Shown: positions 5,722 through 14,093, counted from the first letter of the stretch. The stretch is 29,505 nucleotides of DNA from an uncultured Candidatus Saccharibacteria bacterium (GCA_949063825.1 CARSRA010000008.1:1-29505); one strand, 5' to 3'. Numbers and translations: made by a program. The notes: generated from the letters alone by a model not told the origin.

Positions 5722-6942
5722 ATGAAATTATCTGAAGAATTAATTTGGCGCGGCTTTCAAGCTGAAACCACAGTCAAAGATCCATCCGAGCTTGACACGC
5801 GAGCCAGCAAGAAATTTTACTGGGGAGCGGACCCCTCGGCCGATTCCCTGACGATTGGCAACTTAGCCGCAGCAATGATGTGTGCTTGTTTTGTACGTCA
5901 TGGCTACGAACCATATCTCTTGGTCGGCGGCGCAACTGGCCAAATTGGCGATCCTAAGGACAATGGCGAACGAGATCTTAAATCGATCGAAGAAGTTGCA
6001 CATAATAAAAAGTGTATTGGTGAGCAAATGCAACAGGTCATTCAAGCTCCAAATTTAACCTTAGTCGATAATTATGATTGGTTTAAGGATATAAAATACC
6101 TCGATTTCCTACGCGAAATCGGCAAAGCTTTCTCGATGACACAGCTTCTAGACCGCCAATTCGTTCAGGCACGTATCGGCGAAGGAGGCTCAGGGATTTC
6201 TTATGCTGAATTCTCTTACACACTGATTCAAGGCTACGATTTCCTGCATCTTTATCGCAAATACGGTATTGATCTGCAACTTTGTGGAGCAGACCAGTTC
6301 GGTAACTGTTCAAGCGGAATTCATCTGATTCGTCGCCTCGAAAATACCTCTGCTGATGCTTGGAGCACTCCGTTAATTATTGATCCAGCTTCTGGACGAA
6401 AGTTTGGCAAATCTGAAGGAAATGCTATTTGGTTAGCTTCACAAGATAATGGTGGAGGTAACTTCACTTCGGTATTCGATTTTTATCAATTTTGGCTGGG
6501 TCAGCCTGACAGCGCCGTTGAATATCTACTAAAAATTTACACAATTCTAGATAAGCCCACAATCGAAAAAATCATGTCGCAGCAAACAGAACATCCAGAA
6601 CTGCGGGTAGCGCAAAAAGCGCTAGCACGAGGTGTAACCGAAGTAGTACATGGCAAGGCAAAGGCGGATGGAGTTGAAAAATTAAGCGAAAAATTGTTTA
6701 GCAGGGAACTTTCAGAATCAGAGCTCTTGGAATCAGCCGAATATTTAGCGACCGCTGGGCGCGGGACTATGCTTTTTGATGCTCTAGTTCAAACCGGTCT
6801 CACTAATAGCAAGACCGAAGCCAGAAAATTAGCCCAAGCTGGTGCAATTTCTGTAAATAGTGAAAAAATCCGCGAAGACATTGAAATTAGCAAGGTTGCA
6901 TTATTGAAACGTGGCAAAAATAAATTCGCCGTCGTTAAATAG
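5722..6942 (+). CDS. tyrS: Tyrosyl-tRNA synthetase
   Basis: Class I aminoacyl-tRNA synthetase charging tRNA-Tyr in the cytoplasm. It has 406 residues, full length for the bacterial TyrRS family and closest in its motifs to the E. coli-like (KFGKT) subgroup. The Rossmann part has YWGADPSADSL followed by the HIGH-equivalent TIGN (44-47). Then come the tyrosine pocket stretches FSYTLIQGYDF and GADQFGN (189-194), and the KMSKS-equivalent KFGKS (227-231). An S4 RNA-binding domain closes the protein (about 345-406). The first His of HIGH is Thr and the last is Asn, as seen in some TrpRS, so the enzyme should remain functional. It has no ribosome site. The next gene begins 17 bases after its stop. 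Confidence 0.95.
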   Translation: MKLSEELIWRGFQAETTVKDPSELDTRASKKFYWGADPSADSLTIGNLAAAMMCACFVRHGYEPYLLVGGATGQIGDPKDNGERDLKSIEEVAHNKKCIGEQMQQVIQAPNLTLVDNYDWFKDIKYLDFLREIGKAFSMTQLLDRQFVQARIGEGGSGISYAEFSYTLIQGYDFLHLYRKYGIDLQLCGADQFGNCSSGIHLIRRLENTSADAWSTPLIIDPASGRKFGKSEGNAIWLASQDNGGGNFTSVFDFYQFWLGQPDSAVEYLLKIYTILDKPTIEKIMSQQTEHPELRVAQKALARGVTEVVHGKAKADGVEKLSEKLFSRELSESELLESAEYLATAGRGTMLFDALVQTGLTNSKTEARKLAQAGAISVNSEKIREDIEISKVALLKRGKNKFAVVK

Positions 6943-6944
6943 CA

Positions 6945-6953
6945 TGCTATAAT
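6945..6953 (+). promoter_or_regulatory. Extended -10 promoter of the PBP gene (leaderless)
   Basis: TGC-TATAAT lies between the tyrS stop and the next gene, 6 bases before its ATG at 6960. No ribosome site fits in the remaining space, so a leaderless mRNA is predicted from this promoter. Confidence 0.7.
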
Positions 6954-6959
6954 AAGTCC

Positions 6960-9722
6960 ATGGCAGATTTGGCAAAAAAGGCAAAAAGCCTGTGGGAAGA
7001 TACCAAGAAAAAAGTAAAACGCCCCACTAGTCGTAGCGAGATGGGAGTTTACTCTAATTTGGCTACCCAAAAGAGAACAATCGCTAGACGCGCTGAGAGC
7101 AAGCCATCTAGCACTAAAACTCGTTCAAACAAGAAGCCTGCTGGCAAAAAATTACGACCTTTACCAGAAGACCCCTGGAAACGCTTTTTAGCGCATTTTC
7201 GCTGGGAACGCATCCGCGCTTACTGGTTCTCAAAGGCCGGGCTCAAGCGTATTGGTAAAATTTTTGCTGCCTTAATTCTGATCGGCATTATTATTGTCGG
7301 CGCGCTGTTTATCTATTACAAGAATCAAATTAAAGAAATTGAACTCAGCGATCTTTCTATTTCTGATACTATTAACGCCTACTATGATCGTAACGGTGAG
7401 CTACTTTGGGAAGATAAAGGCGATTCGGATTACCGTCTAACAGTCGAAGAAGACCAAATCTCTCCTTATGTACGGCAAGCTACAGTCGCGATTGAAGACC
7501 GTAATTTCTATTCTCATCCAGGCGTAGATTTTGGTGCTCTGATCCGAGCCGCTCTTTCTACTCTTAGTGGCAAAGGTGTACAGGGTGGGTCAACTCTGAC
7601 TCAACAGCTAATCAAACAAGTTTATTTTGCTGACGAGGCCGCTTCTAAGAACCGTGGTGGTATTTCGCGTAAAATTCGTGAGTTAATTCTTTCAATTGAG
7701 CTCGAAAAAATGTACAACAAAGAGCAAATTATCACGATGTACTTAAATATTTCACCGTATGGTGGTCGCCGTAACGGGATCGAAAGCGCCGCGCAGACCT
7801 ATTTTGGCAAGAGCGCAAAAGATTTAAGCTTGGCAGAATCAGCTCTACTCGCAGCAATCCCAAATAACCCTGCCGTGCTCAACCCCTATAATGAACGTGG
7901 ACATGAAGCCTTATTGGCTCGTCAACATAAAACTCTCGATGTGATGGCTGAGCTTGGTTATATCACACAGGAGGAAGCCAATGCCGCTAAGGAAGTCCCG
8001 ATCCTCGATCAAATTCTGCCAGAAAGCAACCAGTACAAAGATATCAAAGCGCCGCATTTCGTCATGGAAGTGAAAAAGCAGCTCGAGGAAAAATACGGTA
8101 TCCAAACTATGCGTCAGGGTGGCTATACCATCAAAACTACCCTAGATTATCGTGCACAGCAGATCGCTCAAGACGCCGTCACCACGGGCGCAGGATTACG
8201 TTATACTAACGGCAGTGATAATATTGCGCTTGCATCAGTAGACGTAGAAACTAGCCAGGTGATCGCAATGGTTGGATCAGTTGATTGGAATACTCCGATT
8301 TATGGAGAGGTAAACGCGACTACATCGCTAATTGAGCCTGGATCCACCATAAAGCCTATTCTCGATTATGCTCCGCTATTTTCGATGGAGGGAGATCAAG
8401 TTTATGGTCCAGGTAGCCTTACGGTTGATGAGAATATCGATTCGATGTATTGCGCCGGGTATACTGGCAGTTGTACATTACACAATGCCACCGGTAAATT
8501 CTATGGGACTATCACTTTCCGCGAATCGCTTTCTAACTCTCTTAATATCGGCGCAGTAAAGGCCCTCGCGACAGTTGGTATTGATAAAGGTCTTGAAATT
8601 GCTCGCGCACTCGGCGATATCTCCTATTGCCAAGACAATACTACCGCTGGACTATCTATGGCGATTGGTAGCGGATGTGGCGTAAAGTTGATCGAGCATG
8701 CCAATGCCTATGCTTCATTAGCACGTGGTGGTGCGTTCAAAGATCTCAGTTATATCCTTGAAGTTAAAGATTCCAGTGGTAAAATAATTGAAAGTTACCA
8801 AGATTCTGAAGGTGAACAGGTGATTGATGAGCAAGTTGCCTTCGAGCTCTCAAGTGTGCTTAGCGACGCACAGTCTCGCGCAAAATATAACTTTGGCAAC
8901 CAATCTTACTCTTTCGGATTTGTAGTCCCAGGCGTTTGGACCGCTAGCAAGACTGGTACCACCACGACAGCACGACGTGGCCAAGGTAAAGATTCCCTAA
9001 TGGCAAGCTATTCAACAGTAGTAGCGACTCTAGTTTGGAACGGCAACCACGATGGTTCCGGTCTCACCAGCACTAGTAACACTATTGTCCGCCGCGTAAT
9101 TAACGATTACATGGAGCGTGTCCACAAAGAAGTTTATGGACCGGACGGTAAATGGAAAACCGGTGACCAGCCAACCCGTCCTTCTGGTCTACAAGATCTG
9201 ACCGTGAATGGCCGCACCGATATTTGGCCAAGCTGGTATAACAAAGAAAAATCCGGCACTAGCACTTTCATGGTCGAATTCAACACCGAAAATGGACTCC
9301 AAGCTAGCGATTGTACACCAGCCAACAAACGCATCAAGATTGAGGTCACTAAATACAAAGACCCGATCTCCGGGAGTGAGAGCTTCTCGGTCCAGGAGCC
9401 TTACAAATATGGCCAGATGGATGTCTGTGAGCCGGAAACCACTACAAAAGAACCGACGATTAGTAGCACTACGGTTGTCGATTTCAAAAAAGATGATAAT
9501 AAATTGATTATTACTTTCAAATCCGGCTATCAGCTTAGTAACTACGAGATCAAGATTGACGGCGCCTATGCCAAATCTGGTCCAGCTTCCGGAAAAGTCG
9601 AGATCGATCTATTCGATTCTTATAAGCTAATTCAAATTGATACTACTAGTGCCGATGGCAACACTATCTACCGCAACAATTATCAACTTAAAGACGCAAA
9701 GCCTGAGGAACCAAAAAATTAA
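6960..9722 (+). CDS. Class A penicillin-binding protein (transglycosylase/transpeptidase)
   Basis: Bifunctional peptidoglycan synthase, 920 residues, anchored in the membrane with its catalytic part outside. A basic cytoplasmic N-terminus (1-98) precedes one membrane segment (about 101-120). The GT51 transglycosylase domain has EDRNFYSHPG with catalytic Glu179, the GGSTLTQQL motif (209-217) and a second Glu at about 249. The transpeptidase has STIK (Ser462 nucleophile), SLN (527-529) and KTGT (664-667), all intact. The last roughly 190 residues form an extra C-terminal region containing a beta-rich stretch and Cys residues, of unknown role. The gene follows tyrS closely but has its own leaderless-type promoter. 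It is the only cell-wall polymerase in the window. Confidence 0.95.
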   Translation: MADLAKKAKSLWEDTKKKVKRPTSRSEMGVYSNLATQKRTIARRAESKPSSTKTRSNKKPAGKKLRPLPEDPWKRFLAHFRWERIRAYWFSKAGLKRIGKIFAALILIGIIIVGALFIYYKNQIKEIELSDLSISDTINAYYDRNGELLWEDKGDSDYRLTVEEDQISPYVRQATVAIEDRNFYSHPGVDFGALIRAALSTLSGKGVQGGSTLTQQLIKQVYFADEAASKNRGGISRKIRELILSIELEKMYNKEQIITMYLNISPYGGRRNGIESAAQTYFGKSAKDLSLAESALLAAIPNNPAVLNPYNERGHEALLARQHKTLDVMAELGYITQEEANAAKEVPILDQILPESNQYKDIKAPHFVMEVKKQLEEKYGIQTMRQGGYTIKTTLDYRAQQIAQDAVTTGAGLRYTNGSDNIALASVDVETSQVIAMVGSVDWNTPIYGEVNATTSLIEPGSTIKPILDYAPLFSMEGDQVYGPGSLTVDENIDSMYCAGYTGSCTLHNATGKFYGTITFRESLSNSLNIGAVKALATVGIDKGLEIARALGDISYCQDNTTAGLSMAIGSGCGVKLIEHANAYASLARGGAFKDLSYILEVKDSSGKIIESYQDSEGEQVIDEQVAFELSSVLSDAQSRAKYNFGNQSYSFGFVVPGVWTASKTGTTTTARRGQGKDSLMASYSTVVATLVWNGNHDGSGLTSTSNTIVRRVINDYMERVHKEVYGPDGKWKTGDQPTRPSGLQDLTVNGRTDIWPSWYNKEKSGTSTFMVEFNTENGLQASDCTPANKRIKIEVTKYKDPISGSESFSVQEPYKYGQMDVCEPETTTKEPTISSTTVVDFKKDDNKLIITFKSGYQLSNYEIKIDGAYAKSGPASGKVEIDLFDSYKLIQIDTTSADGNTIYRNNYQLKDAKPEEPKN

Positions 9723-9724
9723 TC

Positions 9725-9758
9725 TGATCCTTTAGCGACATTTGCCGCTAAAGGATCA
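9725..9758 (+). terminator. Hairpin after the PBP gene
   Basis: A 13-bp stem TGATCCTTTAGCG/CGCTAAAGGATCA starts two bases after the PBP stop codon. It lacks a T run, so it is more likely a 3'-end stability hairpin acting together with the terminator at 9780-9813. Confidence 0.45.
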
Positions 9759-9779
9759 ACCTAGAGCCCCTCCTATTCT

Positions 9780-9813
9780 GTAAAAATTCCCGCTTGCTAG
9801 CGGGAATTTTTAC
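9780..9813. terminator. Bidirectional terminator between convergent genes
   Basis: A perfect 15-bp stem GTAAAAATTCCCGCT/AGCGGGAATTTTTAC with a 4-base loop, flanked by T-rich arms on both strands. It serves the PBP gene on the plus strand and the PIN-TRAM gene on the minus strand. The minus-strand stop codon (9797-9799) lies in its loop. Confidence 0.85.
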
Positions 9814-10612
9814 GTGATGATTCTTTTTGCTTGGCTTTCTTATTATCACCCTCAGTCGAGGCAGACCTTCGCGAAATAGCCTTCGCAGGACTCGTCTTTT
9901 GCTTCACTGGCGCACGACGCTCTGTCACCATCTTTGCGAACATCATCGTTCCCGAAGCAGTTTGATTTAATCGCAGGAATTCCACCTCGATTTCCTTGCC
10001 GATCTTGTCCTTAGCCTCGTCGACTACCACCATCGTACCATCTCGCAAATATCCCACGCCCTGATGATCACCTGACCCAGCCGCTACAATCTTTACTTTT
10101 GCTCGTTCGCCTGGAACGAATTCATTTCTAAGCGCTAGTGCCAGATTATTCAGATTCAGTACGTCAACATGCTCAGTTTCAGCAACTTTTTGTAAATTAT
10201 AATCATTTGTCAAAATTGCTCCGCGGTTTGCTTTCGCAAGCTCAAGCAAGCGATTGTCGACCGGCGTACGATCTAATGGATCCTCAAGCAATATCATATT
10301 AAGATACACTACGCGTTCCAGCTCACGTACCGTCTCAAGACCAGCTCTAGCACGAGCGCGTTTCTCCGAATCTTTACCATCGGCAAGAAGTTGCAGCTCG
10401 TTTGTAACACTGCGTGGTACGACTACTTCGTCCGCCAAAAAACCTGTCTGCGCCACCGGCAACAAACGCGGGTCCATTAATACCGAGGTATCAATATAAA
10501 CTTTGCGTCGCTGCCGACCAGAACCAATTAAGGGTTTTTGAGCCGACTTGATCGTCAAAATCGTGGTCTCTAGCAAAACTGGCACCAAAATGAGTAAAAT
10601 AAGAAAATCCAT
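9797..10612 (-). CDS. Membrane-anchored PIN-TRAM domain protein (YacL-like)
   Basis: 271 residues: a hydrophobic N-terminal segment (about 2-20), a PIN nuclease domain (about 37-165) and a TRAM domain (about 170-230), then a basic Lys/Arg/Ser-rich tail. The acidic PIN residues are in place: Asp41 in YIDTSVLMD, Glu72 in VTNEL, Asp119 and Asp137 in LTNDYN, so metal-dependent RNase activity is expected. This order resembles Bacillus YacL and similar PIN-TRAM proteins, whose role is not well established. The last four residues and the stop codon are encoded by the terminator hairpin. A consensus promoter overlaps the end of the upstream phosphoketolase gene. Confidence 0.88.
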   Translation of the reverse strand: MDFLILLILVPVLLETTILTIKSAQKPLIGSGRQRRKVYIDTSVLMDPRLLPVAQTGFLADEVVVPRSVTNELQLLADGKDSEKRARARAGLETVRELERVVYLNMILLEDPLDRTPVDNRLLELAKANRGAILTNDYNLQKVAETEHVDVLNLNNLALALRNEFVPGERAKVKIVAAGSGDHQGVGYLRDGTMVVVDEAKDKIGKEIEVEFLRLNQTASGTMMFAKMVTERRAPVKQKTSPAKAISRRSASTEGDNKKAKQKESSRKNSR

Positions 10613-10625
10613 AGTCTATTTTTCT

Positions 10626-10654
10626 ATTGTATCACAGATATTTGATTTTGTCAA
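10626..10654 (-). promoter_or_regulatory. Consensus promoter of the PIN-TRAM gene
   Basis: TTGACA (10649-10654), 17-base spacer, TGA-TACAAT (-10 at 10626-10631) on the minus strand. The -35 and spacer lie within the last codons of the upstream phosphoketolase gene. Confidence 0.85.
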
Positions 10655-11810
10655 TACCATTTTCCTGGGCATACTCGTGATTTTCTTTAATTATCCCCTG
10701 GTATTGTTTCACTAAATCGTCTCGCCCCTCGAGCTTCGCCACATCAATCGCAAGATCATAGCGTGAAGCTTGGTTTAAAGCTAGCATTTCAAACGGAGTA
10801 GTGGTACTCCCCTGCTCTCGGTAGCCATGGACGTACAGGCGCTTGCTATCTGTATATTTTGCCAAAATCGCTTCCAGGTCCCCGGCATACCCATGAAAAT
10901 TACCAATGATCGGCACATTCTCGGTAAACAATTCATTGAACTTCTTTGAACTAAGAGTCTTACCTACTAGACCGATCTTACCATAACCTAAGGCGAAAAT
11001 ATTTACGAAACGGAATTTTTTCTCAGGAAAATCTCGCTTAAGAATTTTAACCGCACGAATCGCTTCTCCCGAGACAATATCACCAGCAGCTGCAAAAACG
11101 TAGTCCGGCTCACCATCATCCGAAATAAAATCCAAGATCCCAGCACCACCATCATGCAGCATTCGGTCAGCCTGATGCGAGTCAATCCAACGTGGTAAAT
11201 CAATTTTATTAAATGTATTTAAATTCACCACGTCTTGCGATTTAAGCATATAGATCATGCTAGCTTCCGCCGCAACATCATCAATCGGAAAAATACAGTT
11301 CGCTAAACCGCTCGGATTGCTAAGCAGTAGTGAAATTAATGCTGGAGACTGATGAGTAAAACCGTTGTGATCCTGACGCCAACACGTACTAGTAGAAAGC
11401 AAATTGATTGCTGGAATCGGCTCGCGCCATTCTACCGCCTGCGACTGTTCGATAAACTTCAGCTCCTGCATCACTTGCGAAGCAATGATCGTAAAGAAAG
11501 ATTCATAGCTCGTCATGGCGGCAGATTCACCATTCATTAAATGCCCCACCATGCAAGCAAACAAGGCATTTTCTGACAACAACTCTACGATCTGACCATT
11601 CGGCGATTCGGGTAGATCCCAACTTTCTCGCGGGAGATTCCACAATCGATCACTCACTTCATAAACAAGATCGAGTTTGTTACTGGTTGTTTCGTCGGGT
11701 GAAAAAAGGTAAAAATCTTTATGACGCAACATATAACTCGCCAAAATCGCACCAATCTTTTTGGCTGGAGAAAAAAGCTCTGTGCCAGGGTTTTTAACTT
11801 GATCGATCAT
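10632..11810 (-). CDS. Phosphoketolase, C-terminal half (split gene)
   Basis: 392 residues equivalent to the pyrimidine-binding and C-terminal domains of xylulose-5-phosphate/fructose-6-phosphate phosphoketolase, a TPP enzyme that cleaves the sugar with phosphate to acetyl phosphate and glyceraldehyde 3-phosphate or erythrose 4-phosphate. Visible family motifs are FSPDETTSNKL (36-46), WRQDHNGFTHQ (144-154), AAGD (241-244), FHGY (305-308) and HGYREQGSTTTPFEM (328-342). It begins right at the linker after the first domain. The ATG overlaps the upstream TGA by 4 bases and has an AAAGGA ribosome-like site 8 bases before it, which supports separate translation. It should work only together with the product of 11807-12919. 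Confidence 0.88.
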   Translation of the reverse strand: MIDQVKNPGTELFSPAKKIGAILASYMLRHKDFYLFSPDETTSNKLDLVYEVSDRLWNLPRESWDLPESPNGQIVELLSENALFACMVGHLMNGESAAMTSYESFFTIIASQVMQELKFIEQSQAVEWREPIPAINLLSTSTCWRQDHNGFTHQSPALISLLLSNPSGLANCIFPIDDVAAEASMIYMLKSQDVVNLNTFNKIDLPRWIDSHQADRMLHDGGAGILDFISDDGEPDYVFAAAGDIVSGEAIRAVKILKRDFPEKKFRFVNIFALGYGKIGLVGKTLSSKKFNELFTENVPIIGNFHGYAGDLEAILAKYTDSKRLYVHGYREQGSTTTPFEMLALNQASRYDLAIDVAKLEGRDDLVKQYQGIIKENHEYAQENGIDKIKYL

Positions 11811-12919
11811 TTCAAAAATCCTTTCTCCGCATCAAATAACTCGCCAAATTCATAACTTTTCAGCCAAGAGCTTAGCTCTTTTAGCTGCTCCGGATCAGTC
11901 TTTGCTTCCGGCAAAGGAATCTGATGAGCTAAATAATTGCCCGCGATCTTCTTGCCTGCAGATGTTTTTGGTCCAGTCTCACCCTTAATACTCTCAAAAA
12001 TAATAAACGGATACTCAGTCTTTTCAGCATCACGCAGAGCAGCCTGAAATGCTTCTGGATAATCTCCCTGGATTAAAATCGGAGTATAGCCAAACCCACG
12101 GATCAGCTCTGCAAGCTCACGTTTAGATTTGCGGCCATAAATCGCCGGACCAGAAATTTTGTATCCATTCAGATGTAAAATCGGCAGAACTAAACCGTGG
12201 TAATGATGATTCCCGAGCAGCTTGACGAGATTCAACGAGGCCAACGCCGTAGCAGTTTCAAACTCGCCATCACCCAACATTACGGCAATCGTCTGCTCGG
12301 GGTGACCGAGCGCCAGCCCATAGGCAGCCCCCAAAGCGTAACCGAGCTCACCACCCTCGCAAATTACGCCTGGAGTGATCGGACTAGCATGTGATGGAAA
12401 ACCACCCGGCCAAGAAAAATTCCGACAGACATAAGCGAGACCATCAGCATCATCCGTGACACGCGGATCTACTTTTTCTAGATCACCGTCATAAAATAAA
12501 TTCGCCTGCAATGCCGGGAATCCATGTCCGGGCCCCAAAATAAAATGAAAATTCCTAGAAGAGTCATCCGTCACAGGAGCTCTCGGCGCAAGTTCGCGGA
12601 TAGCAATCGCCTGTTCGGTCGCAACTTTCGCCTTTGAGTGTCCCGCAGCCCGGATCACAGCTTCACGATCTCCGGTGTCACTAACCTCTACTCGGCTAGT
12701 TGGGCAAAAATATGCCCTCAAGTTTGCATAGGCCACATCAATACCATGACATGTACCCCAATGGCCCAAGAGGCGAGGCTTGATATCCTCAGGCGACAAG
12801 GGCCTTTCAAGCAAAAAATTACTTTGCAAAAATAATTGCGCTACCGAAAGATAGTCGCACGCTCGCACACGACGATTGATCGCCGCATAGTCAATCTTAC
12901 CTACTTGATGGCTATTCAT
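11807..12919 (-). CDS. Phosphoketolase, N-terminal TPP-binding half (split gene)
   Basis: 370 residues equivalent to the first (pyrophosphate-binding) domain of phosphoketolase. Motifs seen: RPLSPEDIKPRLLGHWG (His53), GPGHG (129-133), PGGFPSHASPITPG (171-184), EGGELGYALG, the TPP/Mg motif GDGEFETA (217-224) and LHLNGYKI (248-255). The protein ends just after the LKSYEFGELFD block that closes this domain in fused enzymes. About 75 residues separate GHWG from GPGHG, whereas from memory it is roughly 30 in familiar family members, so there is an insertion at about 72-125. Its ATG lies 7 bases after an extended -10 element, suggesting a leaderless mRNA. The C-terminal half follows with a 4-base overlap. 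Confidence 0.88.
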   Translation of the reverse strand: MNSHQVGKIDYAAINRRVRACDYLSVAQLFLQSNFLLERPLSPEDIKPRLLGHWGTCHGIDVAYANLRAYFCPTSRVEVSDTGDREAVIRAAGHSKAKVATEQAIAIRELAPRAPVTDDSSRNFHFILGPGHGFPALQANLFYDGDLEKVDPRVTDDADGLAYVCRNFSWPGGFPSHASPITPGVICEGGELGYALGAAYGLALGHPEQTIAVMLGDGEFETATALASLNLVKLLGNHHYHGLVLPILHLNGYKISGPAIYGRKSKRELAELIRGFGYTPILIQGDYPEAFQAALRDAEKTEYPFIIFESIKGETGPKTSAGKKIAGNYLAHQIPLPEAKTDPEQLKELSSWLKSYEFGELFDAEKGFLK

Positions 12920-12926
12920 ACTTATG

Positions 12927-12935
12927 ATTATAACA
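12927..12935 (-). promoter_or_regulatory. Extended -10 promoter of the split phosphoketolase
   Basis: TGT-TATAAT on the minus strand, 7 bases before the ATG at 12919. It faces the plus-strand promoter at 12963-12971 within a 58-base divergent gap. Confidence 0.65.
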
Positions 12936-12962
12936 TAGTTTTGTAATGTTCCGCCTCAATTA

Positions 12963-12971
12963 TGATACAAT
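12963..12971 (+). promoter_or_regulatory. Extended -10 promoter of the 12978 gene (leaderless)
   Basis: TGA-TACAAT, 6 bases before the ATG at 12978. No strong -35 and no ribosome site are present. Confidence 0.65.
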
Positions 12972-12977
12972 AGGCTT

Positions 12978-13577
12978 ATGAATAATCTCGAATATCTGAA
13001 TCAGATTTCAAAGACCAGCCGTCCCGTCAAAAACAGCGGCAATAATCAAGGATTCGGTACGATTATCAAGATCGCAGTTATCGGAGTCGTAGCCTTCATA
13101 ATACTATTTATTGTCGGCGCAATCATCAGTAGCAAATCCAATAGCGCCTCTACTCTCGGACCACAAATCTATATTCGCACTACCAATCTCGAAAAAACTA
13201 TCAATACTTATAATAAATCTCTACGCTCATCACGACTGCGCTCGATTGGGCTTACGCTCTCCTCCACCCTCACCGCCGCAACCAACCAACTTGATCCATT
13301 TTTTAAAAGTTCTGCCTCAAAAGATAAAAATCTAACTCAAAGCGAGACCGAATATCAGGCCAACCTAGATGGAACACTTACGAACGCCAAACTCAATGGT
13401 ATGCTCGACCGCGCCTATGCTAACCAAATGCAGCTTCAGACTTCGCTCTTGCTATCAATGCTTGAACAAGCTATTAATCATACGCGCGACGAAAATCTCA
13501 AAAATATCTATGCTCAATATCAGTCTAATCTCACCGCGACAAATACTGATCTAGTCAATTATTCTAGTAGTGACTAA
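12978..13577 (+). CDS. Hypothetical single-pass membrane protein
   Basis: I do not recognise this 199-residue protein. A polar N-terminus (about 1-28) is followed by one clear membrane segment (about 29-51). The rest is a polar, probably helical domain rich in Asn, Thr, Ser and Leu and without Cys, which I expect outside the membrane. It is transcribed divergently from the phosphoketolase, and mscL starts 27 bases after its stop. The start is supported by the position of its -10 element, 6 bases upstream. Confidence 0.75.
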   Translation: MNNLEYLNQISKTSRPVKNSGNNQGFGTIIKIAVIGVVAFIILFIVGAIISSKSNSASTLGPQIYIRTTNLEKTINTYNKSLRSSRLRSIGLTLSSTLTAATNQLDPFFKSSASKDKNLTQSETEYQANLDGTLTNAKLNGMLDRAYANQMQLQTSLLLSMLEQAINHTRDENLKNIYAQYQSNLTATNTDLVNYSSSD

Positions 13578-13589
13578 TTGACTCTTATC

Positions 13590-13598
13590 TGTTATAAT
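13590..13598 (+). promoter_or_regulatory. Extended -10 promoter of mscL (leaderless)
   Basis: TGT-TATAAT, 6 bases before the ATG at 13605. Its position decides the mscL start in favour of 13605 over an in-frame TTG at 13578. Confidence 0.65.
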
Positions 13599-13604
13599 AT
13601 AATC

Positions 13605-14093
13605 ATGGCTAAACAAAAGCAATCCGCTAATCCACAAGATAATAATCCCGTTAAGGCCGTCACTGAATCGGCTTTCATGAAAGAATTTCGTGAATTTTTG
13701 AATCGCGGCAGTGTCGTCGATCTCGCTATTGGTGTCGCAGTCGGTGGAGCTTTCACCAGCATCGCCAATTCCCTAGTCAATGACGTAATCATGCCGATCG
13801 CAAGTCTCTTGATGGGCGGATTAGATTTTTCATCACTTTCAATCGATATTCCAAATATCTTCGGTCTAAGCGAGTCTGCGCATATAGCTTATGGTAATTT
13901 CCTGCAAAACATCGTTAATTTTCTAGTGATCGCCTTTACAGTGTTTATTCTAGTACGTACGATCAATCGTCTAAATTATCGCCACGATGAAGAGGAAGCT
14001 AAAAAATCAACAACCAAAAAGTCCAAAACAGAACAAGAAAAGGCCAAAGAAATACAGAAAATGGCCCAAAAAATCATCAAAGAATCAATGTAG
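13605..14093 (+). CDS. mscL: Large-conductance mechanosensitive channel
   Basis: 162 residues, slightly longer than the usual roughly 130-150. It forms a homopentameric membrane pore that opens under membrane tension and protects against osmotic downshock. The amphipathic N-terminal helix and first membrane helix carry the family signature (FREFLNRGSVVDLAIGVAVG), followed by FTSIANSLVNDVIMP. A periplasmic loop and a second membrane helix (FLVIAFTVFILVRTIN) follow, then a long charged Lys/Glu-rich C-terminal helix. The N-terminus has about 20 extra polar residues before the signature. The ATG at 13605 is preferred because of the promoter spacing. It ends 2 bases before the convergent stop of the next gene, with no terminator between them. 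Confidence 0.95.
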   Translation: MAKQKQSANPQDNNPVKAVTESAFMKEFREFLNRGSVVDLAIGVAVGGAFTSIANSLVNDVIMPIASLLMGGLDFSSLSIDIPNIFGLSESAHIAYGNFLQNIVNFLVIAFTVFILVRTINRLNYRHDEEEAKKSTTKKSKTEQEKAKEIQKMAQKIIKESM

